64,000 nt of DNA, from positions 3,906,001-3,970,000 of the forward strand of contig NZ_CP087184.1 of the NCBI RefSeq assembly GCF_024749045.1. Reading direction: 5' to 3'. The translations under genes were made by a program, and so were the position numbers. The stretch comes from Pseudomonas sp. B21-028 (GTDB lineage Bacteria; Pseudomonadota; Gammaproteobacteria; Pseudomonadales; Pseudomonadaceae). The notes below the pieces were generated by a model that was not told where the DNA came from, ran no database searches, and saw nothing but the letters and a program-made list of their open reading frames with translations. Shown here piece by piece: positions 55,283 to 63,483 of this stretch; positions within the stretch are counted from its first letter, which is position 1, and every line of letters starts with the position of its first letter.

Positions 55283-55762
55283 ATGAAATTCGCTATGGCG
55301 AATCAACCGGGTTTGCTAGAAGCATTGCGCAAACATCTAGTAACCGACAAAAAACCAATCGACGTCGAAACCGTTCGTAGCTATGTATCGTCCCCTCGGC
55401 TTATGGATTTCAGCGTACGAAATTTTTCGGATGAAAAATTTTTGGCTGTTGGGGATACGTTTTTAGATAAGCGAACAATGCTGGCTGACGCGCCCCAAAA
55501 AACTTATGGGATTTTCTTAGGTGATTGGGAGGTACTGAGGCCGCAAATTGAGCTGGTGGACGATTACCCTCACAACGACAAAAGCGTCATGAATTTCCAA
55601 GTTTGGGCCTTCGATCCCTCCTCGCTCGACGAGGAACAGGCGAGGCTTGCAGTCGCGCTTTCCTATACACGATTGGAGCTATACGCAGAGCCCAGAATAG
55701 TTGGCGCGCTGAACGACATTTTGGAAGACGTCGGCTTTTTTGTGGACTGTGAACTTTACTGA
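55283..55762 (+). CDS. Hypothetical protein (159 residues)
   Basis: Starts at ATG 55283 with GAGG inside the preceding stop region. Acidic, mixed alpha/beta in appearance, ending 'EDVGFFVDCELY'. No family recognised. Tightly linked to the previous gene, so the two could be an effector/immunity-type or other functional pair; this is inference only. Codon use is AT-richer than the core chromosome. Confidence 0.55.
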   Translation: MKFAMANQPGLLEALRKHLVTDKKPIDVETVRSYVSSPRLMDFSVRNFSDEKFLAVGDTFLDKRTMLADAPQKTYGIFLGDWEVLRPQIELVDDYPHNDKSVMNFQVWAFDPSSLDEEQARLAVALSYTRLELYAEPRIVGALNDILEDVGFFVDCELY

Positions 55763-55895
55763 AAATCTTCTTCGCAGGGCAGCGCTGATGCTCTAATGCC
55801 TCGACCGCGGTAGCATTATGACCTATTTATCTAAGCCGTCAGAAAGGGCCCTTTCTCCCTGCCCCCTTCCTCCGATAGAAGGGAGATGATCGTTC

Positions 55896-56261
55896 ATGCG
55901 AATGTACCCAGGGCTGGTCGGTGCTTGGTACGATCCCAACGAAACGGGCGGTGACGCAATGGAAAAAATCACTGCCGATTCCGATACCCCTGAAGAAGAT
56001 CAACACGGCTTCGAGCGTCTGATGAAAATCAAAGCATTGAGGAGTGAGCGCTTAGCGGTGCAGAGATCAGCATCGCAGGCTGCGTACGAAGCGCTGAGCC
56101 CAGAGGAAAGAATTCTCGTCGATGAGAAATTTCGAGAGGCAGCTCAAAAAATTGCGGCGCAATTTGGCAGGAGCCGACCATTCAAATGTAAAAGCGAACA
56201 ATCGTCATCGGGTAGCTCGAACACGACTGACTCCCATGACCCACACGATAGTTACGACTAG
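55896..56261 (+). CDS. Hypothetical protein with low-complexity acidic/Ser-His tail
   Basis: 121 residues. The centre is helical and charged ('ERLMKIKALRSERLAVQRSASQAAYEALSPEERILVDEKF' features) and the tail is Ser/Asp/His-rich ('SSSGSSNTTDSHDPHD'). GGGAG lies upstream of the ATG; an internal start at 55959 is possible. No family recognised. Confidence 0.4.
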   Translation: MRMYPGLVGAWYDPNETGGDAMEKITADSDTPEEDQHGFERLMKIKALRSERLAVQRSASQAAYEALSPEERILVDEKFREAAQKIAAQFGRSRPFKCKSEQSSSGSSNTTDSHDPHDSYD

Positions 56262-56770
56262 CGGCGGTCTAAGTGATTTGTGCCGCTGATTGTGTCTTAG
56301 ACCTACACGTACTACCCTGCTGGGTTCAACCAAAGCGGTTTGAATCCCTATCCTTGTAATTGGTTTCCCAATGACCGTATTCAACCCAAAGCGACCGATC
56401 ACCATCGGCTGACCCGGCAAGTAGCGGTCATTGAGTATCTACAAACGCCAGGGCAATTCACACCGGTCGATAACCTAGGGATAAAGATCAATGACACCTT
56501 GGAAATGGCGGAACAGACCGAAAGTGTATCCATGCATAGCGATGGTCGAATCCGGTCGTCGATAACTGGCCAGAAGTGAAAGTCTCAAAAGAGCGAACCC
56601 TATATCAGCACAGACAGCCCAGCTCTGGGCGTAGATGCGGGGTTGTAACCCAATAGCAATTGGCTCGGTCATGCCATTAGGTAAAAAATGCGGCGGACGG
56701 GTCCTCTAGGGACACATCCTGTCATTCGAACTACATCTTAGATACTCGCGCCAAGTGCAGCAATATGACT
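56262..56770. other. Gap without a convincing gene
   Basis: 509 bp. A 79-codon frame (56340-56579 plus) starts without a ribosome-binding site and lacks family traits. Nothing else recognisable. Confidence 0.4.
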
Positions 56771-58366
56771 TTAAATCGCAGCGCGCAGCCACGCTGGAAG
56801 ATTTCGATTAGCTCGAAGACGATCTCTGAGCGTCTTGTCGTCTACCGATGTTAGAGGCTCCAGCTTCATCGGGTCTACATCGCCGGGGTAAATCGGTTCG
56901 GCCCCCGTAACAAGCCTCATAGCATATTCTTCGTCTAAGTCGAGATGCAGGGAAATTCGGTCCGTGCTTCCAAGAAGCTCATGCTGCGCGGCGAACTTTC
57001 CTGCAAGCTCGGGTAAGTGCTCCAGCGCATATGACAGTATCGCAATTGACGTCGCCAGCGACATCTTGGCGAGGGTATGTGTGGGGCTCTCAGCAATGTC
57101 CAGGACCATGTCTTGACCCGCAACGCGTATAAGTTCGACACCGGCTTTCGTAGGGACGAGAATTGTCGCCCGACCGGCGCGGGGGCGGCCGTCGATGATA
57201 ACCGCGCACACCTTGTCTTCAGTCGCTTCAATTAGGTTCGCGTACGGGTCGCCGGACGCGCCATCTAATACCAACAGGTCCGCGACCTTTCCAACCTCGA
57301 CCGAGCCTAGGTACGGATCCCAACCAATCATTTTTGTTGGGGTGCTTGTCACCATCTGAACAAGCTCCAGATCACTGAAAAGCCCGTTTAGATGATTGCT
57401 GACTGCCTTGGCGATTTTCAGTTCTCCAAGCAGGTTTTTGGTGCCGCTGGGCCCCCAGTCTGAACCGAGCGCGATCGGCACGCCTGCGGCGCGCAAAGCG
57501 GTGACGTCCGTCGTTTCGCCATATAGCAAGTAGTTGCTGAGCGGCGACCATACGAGTCCCGCGCCTGTCGCAAGCGCCTGGATCTGTACTGCATTGAGCG
57601 CAGTCCCATGCACTGCGACAAAATTTTTGCCGATCAATCGCATGCCGTCCTCGCGCTTAAGGAACTCGAAAACCCTGCGGGCGTCGTCGTCCGTTCCCTC
57701 GGACACATGCATGATGAATGGCCGCGCACTGTCATTGATAATCGGCCCGTAAACTTTATTCGCCTCCTTAATGCTCGTAAAATCGTCGATCTGGTCGACG
57801 GCGGCGGGCCAACTAGTGTCATCCGGAAACTCCAGATTTCGCACGAGCCCCCGATAGGCGTCCTTAATCGTAGGATCCATGTATTTGATACTCAGACCTT
57901 GAGTCGAGGTCACTCCACCCAGAAGGGCTCGACACTCGACGAAACGGATCACTGCCAGCGCGGTCTGAGAAGCGGGGTCGTGTGTTAACAAGGCGGCAGG
58001 CGATTTCACTTTTCGTTTATAATTCAAGTTACTACGCCATTTACTGCGATTCTCGAAACATTCGGGTACATCCCAGAGCGGGATGGCGTTGTAACTAGGA
58101 TGGTTATGCAGTTCGACTAAGCCTGGGTAGATTGTCCCCCCCGTTTCTGTGATTGGAACAGACGCGAAGGCCGGAGGTAGCTGTTGACCAATAGGGCCTA
58201 TATGAACAATTTGGTTTTGTTCTATCGCAACCAAACCATCAGTGAGGACCGACGCCGCGGCATCGAGTGTGACCACCCGCCCCCGAAGAACCAGCCTTGA
58301 TATTCCCGTCTCAAGTGCTTGTATATGGGCCAAAGGAGCGGCAGTCTCGCTGCGAAACCAAGCCAT
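56771..58366 (-). CDS. Amidohydrolase-superfamily metal-dependent hydrolase
   Basis: 531 residues. Metal ligands of the amidohydrolase barrel are visible: 'LVELHNHPSYNAI' (HxH), 'FIMHVSEGTDD' and 'VAVHGTALNAVQ' (histidines) and 'IALGSDWGPSGTKN' (Asp). The Atz/Trz-like end 'GWDPYLGSVEVGKVADLLVLDG' closes the barrel. About 100 further C-terminal residues are unusual. The substrate cannot be inferred. CAGGAGAG upstream of ATG. It follows the 155-residue gene by 25 bp, so the two form an operon inside the island. Confidence 0.85.
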   Translation of the reverse strand: MAWFRSETAAPLAHIQALETGISRLVLRGRVVTLDAAASVLTDGLVAIEQNQIVHIGPIGQQLPPAFASVPITETGGTIYPGLVELHNHPSYNAIPLWDVPECFENRSKWRSNLNYKRKVKSPAALLTHDPASQTALAVIRFVECRALLGGVTSTQGLSIKYMDPTIKDAYRGLVRNLEFPDDTSWPAAVDQIDDFTSIKEANKVYGPIINDSARPFIMHVSEGTDDDARRVFEFLKREDGMRLIGKNFVAVHGTALNAVQIQALATGAGLVWSPLSNYLLYGETTDVTALRAAGVPIALGSDWGPSGTKNLLGELKIAKAVSNHLNGLFSDLELVQMVTSTPTKMIGWDPYLGSVEVGKVADLLVLDGASGDPYANLIEATEDKVCAVIIDGRPRAGRATILVPTKAGVELIRVAGQDMVLDIAESPTHTLAKMSLATSIAILSYALEHLPELAGKFAAQHELLGSTDRISLHLDLDEEYAMRLVTGAEPIYPGDVDPMKLEPLTSVDDKTLRDRLRANRNLPAWLRAAI

Positions 58367-58391
58367 GTTCTATCTCTCCTGTTTAGTGCTG

Positions 58392-58859
58392 CTATGCCTT
58401 CTTCATTTTCTCGATGAAGGCATCCACGCCGTCAGGCGTTTTGATTCCCGAGTGCTTGATCATGAAGTGCAGCAAGTCATCATCCTTGCCGTGTTCGCAA
58501 ACGTCGTGACCGGATCCAGGGTGGGCTTTCAACTCCTCTTTACCAGTTGCTGATTCGAAGTGCGCGATCGCGCCATCGCACAACCGATGCAGAACACCAA
58601 GCAACTTGTTTTCGCTGAAGAGTTCGATCTTGCCGAAGTGCAGGAAAAAAGCGATGAATAGGTTGTTCTCCTCGTCGAAGTCGATGCCATACGCAATGCC
58701 TTCGTTGCCGCAAAGTGGTTCGTGAGCCTTGATCATCTTTTTAGTGATCTCCCTGAGCGCTACCAGGTCATCCGCAAGGAATGACAAATCGACTACATCT
58801 GGCTTGACATAGCAAGTGCCTAGACACGGCTCGTATTTCATCCGAAACGCTTTTCGCAT
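58392..58859 (-). CDS. Hypothetical protein upstream of the amidohydrolase
   Basis: 155 residues with GAGGATGAG upstream of the ATG. Contains 'AYGIDFDEENNLFIAFFLHFGKIELFS' and a His/Cys/Asp-rich segment 'HPGSGHDVCEHGKDDDLLHF' near the C-terminus that might bind metal. No family recognised. First gene of a two-gene unit with the amidohydrolase. Confidence 0.6.
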   Translation of the reverse strand: MRKAFRMKYEPCLGTCYVKPDVVDLSFLADDLVALREITKKMIKAHEPLCGNEGIAYGIDFDEENNLFIAFFLHFGKIELFSENKLLGVLHRLCDGAIAHFESATGKEELKAHPGSGHDVCEHGKDDDLLHFMIKHSGIKTPDGVDAFIEKMKKA

Positions 58860-59376
58860 AACTCATCCTCTTGGTATATCGAAAATGCCTGTCGCAATCG
58901 AACTACTGAGTGAATAAACGATAACGAATTTGTCACTCGAAAATGACGCCACTGACCTAGGGATTTTCGCGACGTATAGTTTTTTTACGCCGACGAAGCT
59001 GTATTCAATGTAGTCGATTTGGGAGGATGGTGATGGAAAAAAGATTTGTTACTCGCGTTACGGACTTGCGGGCCACACTAGGAACCTAGGTATTCATCGT
59101 CCGCCCCCTTTAATGCCCGCGTCGGGGCGGTGATAGCCCGGCCGAATGACCGCGCTTCTGCCCGATAGCGGCCGCCGAGCGGCGAGTAATTGCCCGGGCA
59201 CCGTTTACCGCCTTGACGCTATGGCCGGTTAACTAGGATTAGATGCTGGATGGGACTTTTTTGCCTTGCGCTCCGCGGAGTACAACAGCTGTCATTCCTT
59301 TAATGCGCGGCTCTCCGCAGTTTTATGGTCGCCACTCTTCAAAATGCTCGCGAGCGTGCGGTTAGTTCCTAGTTCG
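58860..59376. other. Gap without a recognised gene
   Basis: 517 bp, GC-rich around 59100-59220. A possible start with strong RBS (GGGAGGATGGTG, 59022) leads to a 19-codon frame ending at the CTAGGAACCTAG palindrome (59078-59089). No longer gene seen. Confidence 0.4.
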
Positions 59377-59775
59377 TCAGACCATGGGCAAGGACTCGCT
59401 TTGCTCTGGGCTAGCCCGGCTAATGACGTCGAAATGTATCTCCGATGAGCGCTCAAAAACTATTCGTTCATGAGGAGCTAGTTTATTTGGGTCGAATTCG
59501 ACGATCGTCCCATCATGAAGGATTTTGTAGTCAGTTGATCGAGAGGTTCCCGAGGCGAAAGCTCCCATGAATCGGTTATGACTTGCGTCGAGGAAGTCTT
59601 GGCGGTGCTTCACAAACTACGCAAAATCTAGCCACCCAATACATAAAGCGGCGCGATTTTGTGCATGGTCCATGAGACAAAGGTCCCACTTCCACATCGC
59701 GCCAACCTTGTTTCGGATTGCCTGATCAGACTCGCGCACCGCTCGACGCAATTCCTCAAACGCTTGAGGCTTCAT
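59377..59775 (-). pseudogene. Small ORF split by an in-frame TAG
   Basis: From an ATG at 59775 with GAGG upstream, 'MKPQAFEELRRAVRESDQ' runs 52 codons to TAG at 59617. The same frame continues immediately and stays open to 59377 ('KHRQDFLDASHNRFMGAF' and beyond). Read through, it gives one protein of about 132 residues. No family recognised. The segment upstream of the ATG is part of the direct repeat copy at 59891. Confidence 0.4.
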
Positions 59776-59890
59776 TTCCACCTCACAGATCGTAAGGTGC
59801 GTCACGAATTTCTCTCCAAACACACATTGAGTCGACCCCGGCTTAGTCGATGGTAAGTGACCGCTTTTGGCCCAGGCTGTTTGAAAACGT

Positions 59891-60039
59891 AGCAGTGCCT
59901 TTAGGGCTTCCAGAATCAGCGCGAAAATCACGCCTGTACGCAAAACCTAGCTCTGCCAATCAGCCAAACATTTACGGATTTCACATAGAAACGCTCTGTC
60001 GAATTCGCCGATGACGTTTTCACACAGCCTGTGTCGATT
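59891..60039. repeat. Direct repeat, left copy (149 bp) flanking the Septu-like operon
   Basis: It starts 'agcagtgcctttagggcttc' and ends 'cacacagcctgtgtcgatt'. A near-identical copy in the same orientation lies at 63202-63350. The minus strand reads as a short conserved frame ('RLCENVIGEFDRAFLCEIRK'), which may be the remnant of an old mobile-element gene. Interval 60040-60220 holds nothing recognisable. Confidence 0.85.
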
Positions 60040-60220
60040 TGGGTCAGTCATGAAAAGCAGGAATCGGCCAACAAAGTCCAAAAAACAGCGCCATTGAGAG
60101 TATTGCTAGCAATCGACGCAGTGCGTCGCAATCTTCTCACTCCAGCGCAATCTTTCACCCACTATTGAACGCGGACTCAATCGTCTGAAAAATGCGCCTT
60201 TATCTACGATGCCAAACCGC

Positions 60221-61069
60221 TCAGAGAACCCCGACAGACGGACGACTTCCCCGGACACCAAAGGAGCCTCCAAAAATCAATTGCAACTCACTATCTGAGA
60301 GGGCCGCGAGACCTTTGCACAGCGCATGATGCCAAGAGTTGTAATCTTTTTTTCTTTCACTGATGTAAATCTCATCATCGATTACCTCGGCGCGGAAGAT
60401 TGCAGGCGAACTATATTTCTCCGCTGAAATTCTCAACGTCTCCAATGAATCTAATGTCCTATTGATATAGGATATTTCATCTAAAGATATTTCAATATGG
60501 TAATCAATACGCAGTTGCTCAAGTTCACTAAAGGGTGAGCGATCATATGTAAGATGAAAACCAGGAACGCCACAGTCGAGACTGACAGCGGTATAGGCAT
60601 CCAGTTTGTTTAATATTTCCTTATCAAAATAAGGATGAAGAGGGCTTGTTGTCGCCCCGTAAGCATTCAACGAATTTCGCTTGCTATTACAACTACCACA
60701 AGATGGCAATAAGTTCAGGCTGTAAACCGAAAATTCAGGATAAGAAGTCTGTGGCAAATAGTGCTCGATAGTACGAGCGCCATCACCTCCGCAAAATGGG
60801 CAGCTATTTAGCCCGTTGATGTACAATCCTGAAATCCAACTCAAGCCTGCTCCGATTGGTTTATTGGAGTATGCATTTTCAAAATCTGCTCGCTGTGCTG
60901 CGTTGAGGCTGATGGGCACTATAGACGGTGACCCTTTTTTTAATACATACTCACGATAGGCTTTTTTTATTTGTGTTCTGACACCGGACAAACTGGTGTA
61001 GTGAGCAAATACTCTTTCCAGTATTGATCTGTCAAAAATTCGTTTATAGGAGAGAGATCTCAATCTCAT
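60221..61069 (-). CDS. ptuB: HNH endonuclease of a Septu-like defence pair (PtuB-type)
   Basis: 282 residues. The HNH/zinc core is clear: Cys90-x2-Cys93 ('SCPFCGGDGART'), Glu102-His103 ('IEHYLPQ'), the Asn in 'SLNLLPSCGSCNSKRNSL' and Cys124-x2-Cys127. This is the arrangement of McrA-like HNH nucleases found in Septu PtuB. The start overlaps the ATPase gene by 4 bp. Known Septu systems pair such a nuclease with a PtuA ATPase to degrade invading DNA. AT-rich compared with the core genome. Confidence 0.8.
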   Translation of the reverse strand: MRLRSLSYKRIFDRSILERVFAHYTSLSGVRTQIKKAYREYVLKKGSPSIVPISLNAAQRADFENAYSNKPIGAGLSWISGLYINGLNSCPFCGGDGARTIEHYLPQTSYPEFSVYSLNLLPSCGSCNSKRNSLNAYGATTSPLHPYFDKEILNKLDAYTAVSLDCGVPGFHLTYDRSPFSELEQLRIDYHIEISLDEISYINRTLDSLETLRISAEKYSSPAIFRAEVIDDEIYISERKKDYNSWHHALCKGLAALSDSELQLIFGGSFGVRGSRPSVGVL

Positions 61070-62775
61070 TCTCCTTGAGATTTCATGATTTCTCGTATTT
61101 TTACGAGCATATCCATACTTAAAAAGTCACTGTACTTATCTACAATCTCGTTTAGGGTTAGAGTCGAAGCTGCAATTTCGGAGGCTATCTTATTGTGAAA
61201 CGACGTGACTAGGCTGTCTCCGAAAACCGAGTTTGATAGCGCGGTAACGCTAGCGCCCAGAGTATTCATATATACACCCTCAACGCTTACATTTTTTGAA
61301 CTATCAGCCTTTATCACGTGCACACAGTGTGATGGCACCTCACGGACGACATATGCAGAGTGAGTAGCAATTAAAGCAACAGACGAAGTTGCTTCGAGAA
61401 CCATGTATAACAAATTCATAAATTCGGTTACAAGATTCGGATGAAGGTGCGTTTCTGGCTCGTCAATTAAGACAATTGTGCCTTGGCTGGCAGATGTTAA
61501 AAAATGTGTTGCAAATCGGAAATACATTTTCTGGCCACTACTCAGAGGAGTGGCCAGATTATTATCGACTCGAAATGCAAGATCACGAGAAAAATCAATT
61601 TGGCCCAGTATTTCCAAGGTCCTCATTTCTCCTCCTTGGATCTTATTTATTCCCACCCACTGATTACCTCCTTCATCAATTATATATGACGAATTGGTAG
61701 CCCCCTGAAGAATAGGAACAAGTAGCTGAGCCGAAGGTATTACTTTTTGCAGGATTTTATTTAATAACGCAAATCGACTTTCAGCGCCAATCAGGTCGGC
61801 ATCGTCTCGTATTATGTCGACCAGTAATCTTGGGAGACTTTCTGAGCTATCCAAACCAATATCGAAATATTGATAATCAAGAGGCCCTGTAAGATTTGTT
61901 CTGCGCGGCAAAATATTCCCATGATCAGAAGAGTAAGCGATTACTCTGCTATATGTGGGAAGTTCAAACCATTCGGATTCTTCCATCCCGATTTTTAATG
62001 CGCTTACAGAGTTATTATTAGAGTCGTAAAACTCGGACTGTTGATCGCCAGGCAATGTTGAGTTCAACTTCGCCATTATGCCTAGAACGAGATTATTTAG
62101 GTATCTGGTTTTTCCGACCCCATTCACACCAATGAGACAGTGTATTCTATCTGGTATAGAATCTATCTCGTGATATGGAAATCCTATAGTATGCTTGTTT
62201 TGAAAGCCTTGGAGCTTCGTTGAGAAGCTGAATGGAATTTTTGCTTCTTCTTGTGGCTGTCTACGAAATGCTGATTTATAACCAAAACGAAAAGCTTTGT
62301 ATGGTCCTAAGTCTCTAAGCACCGCTACGCAAAAGTGCGGCGTTTCAAGAATTTTCTCATATGTGCTAGCGCTGATAATACCAGCACGTGCTATAGCATT
62401 GATTTCTTGGATAGCTATGAGGAGGCTTTCAAAATCCTCTCTTGTCATTTTTGAGGCAAGATCGTTATAGCTCTTTTGAATTGCCAATACCAAGACATAA
62501 CTGGGAAATATTTTGTTTTGTTCTTTCCATTTCGTTTTATCAGCGTTTGCGTCCCTAAGATATTTTATCCACTCGATTACTGAGGGTTGAGGGGTATCCT
62601 CCACGAATGGTAATAGCCTTGCAGGAAAATCTGTATGAACTCCGTTAATTAGGATTCTGATATTCACACGCAACGTATAGCCGAAATCGTTCCACCCCGA
62701 TCCAGTCGAGTATATTAAGACTTTTTTTGAGTCATCGAGCAGCGTTGCTTCGTGGTGATAAAAAACTTTCCACAT
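61066..62775 (-). CDS. ptuA: AAA/ABC-type ATPase of a Septu-like defence pair (PtuA-type)
   Basis: 569 residues. Walker A 'GVNGVGKT' (216-223), ABC signature-like 'LSSGQ' (411-415), and Walker B 'IVLIDEPETHLHP' (434-446), with 'LIATHSAYVVREVP' after it: the AAA_15/21 (OLD-like, SMC-like) class. A unique N-terminal region of about 200 residues precedes the ATPase. AGGAT precedes the ATG. Overlapping with an HNH gene, it fits PtuA of type I Septu. Retron or other ATPase/HNH systems are alternatives, but no reverse transcriptase or third gene lies in the unit. Confidence 0.8.
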   Translation of the reverse strand: MWKVFYHHEATLLDDSKKVLIYSTGSGWNDFGYTLRVNIRILINGVHTDFPARLLPFVEDTPQPSVIEWIKYLRDANADKTKWKEQNKIFPSYVLVLAIQKSYNDLASKMTREDFESLLIAIQEINAIARAGIISASTYEKILETPHFCVAVLRDLGPYKAFRFGYKSAFRRQPQEEAKIPFSFSTKLQGFQNKHTIGFPYHEIDSIPDRIHCLIGVNGVGKTRYLNNLVLGIMAKLNSTLPGDQQSEFYDSNNNSVSALKIGMEESEWFELPTYSRVIAYSSDHGNILPRRTNLTGPLDYQYFDIGLDSSESLPRLLVDIIRDDADLIGAESRFALLNKILQKVIPSAQLLVPILQGATNSSYIIDEGGNQWVGINKIQGGEMRTLEILGQIDFSRDLAFRVDNNLATPLSSGQKMYFRFATHFLTSASQGTIVLIDEPETHLHPNLVTEFMNLLYMVLEATSSVALIATHSAYVVREVPSHCVHVIKADSSKNVSVEGVYMNTLGASVTALSNSVFGDSLVTSFHNKIASEIAASTLTLNEIVDKYSDFLSMDMLVKIREIMKSQGE

Positions 62776-63201
62776 TCATTTAATCCTTGAAAATAAACCT
62801 TGAGCGATTCGCTACCTTAAACAGTTAGTAGCTTTTAGCTAAAACGGGTCTTAAATGCGATTATTAAGTAATTGTAATGCACACAATACCCTATTCCCAG
62901 ATGCTATCAGAATGATATCTATTGGCGCTAGTGTGCATGTTGTTCGAATTCCCGCTGATCATAGCTAGCATCGCCGATGTTGACACCCGTTTACAGAGGC
63001 CGACTACTTTATATCTAGAGATCGCTGATTTCTGGGAAGGACACAGGGGCTGCGAATCCGAGAAAGTCGGGCCCGCTATGCAAGCGTTCCACTGCATTTC
63101 GTTTATGAACCTCGGCAATTTTATGAAAATCCAAAGGCCGCTGTGGGTCGAACTCTTCCATTGCTCACCGCAAGCTATGGGTCCGGGCCGTGTGAATACG
63201 C
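62776..63201. other. Upstream region of the Septu-like operon
   Basis: 426 bp, AT-rich, without a convincing gene (a 97-codon plus-strand frame at 62922-63215 has no protein-like features). The promoter of ptuA should lie at 62780-62900, where the sequence is about 60-65% AT. Confidence 0.4.
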
Positions 63202-63350
63202 AGCAGTGCCTTTAGGGCTTCCAGAAACAGGGCGAAAATTACGCCTGTACGCAAAATCCAGCTCTGCCAATCAGCCAAACATTTACGGATTTCACATAGA
63301 AACGCTCTGTTCAATTCGTCGATGACGTTTTCACACAGCCTGGGTCGATT
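63202..63350. repeat. Direct repeat, right copy (149 bp) flanking the Septu-like operon
   Basis: Same orientation and length as 59891-60039 with about a dozen differences ('agcagtgcctttagggcttc' start; 'cacacagcctgggtcgatt' end). The 3.3-kb segment between the copies contains the defence operon alone. Confidence 0.85.
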
Positions 63351-63483
63351 ACGCCCCTCGTGACACCGAGATCGCCCCATAGCTGACGCTCGCAAAGGAC
63401 TGCATTCAGCGAGAATGCTGTAACTCGAAGGTGTCATTGACCGAGGGACTATTCAGTCACTGACGACCCGGAATCCGAACTGG

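Noticed and set aside
53185..59089. CTAGGAACCTAG 12-mer in opposite orientation at 53185-53196 and 59078-59089 as possible island boundaries
   Set aside because: Similarity does not extend beyond the 12 bases, the motif is itself nearly palindromic, and a third partial match (59362) occurs nearby, so it does not support a defined element.
59891..63350. attC sites of a chromosomal integron around the defence operon
   Set aside because: The direct repeats are longer (149 bp) than typical attC sites, lack recognisable R'/R'' core sites by eye, and only two copies with one cargo are present.
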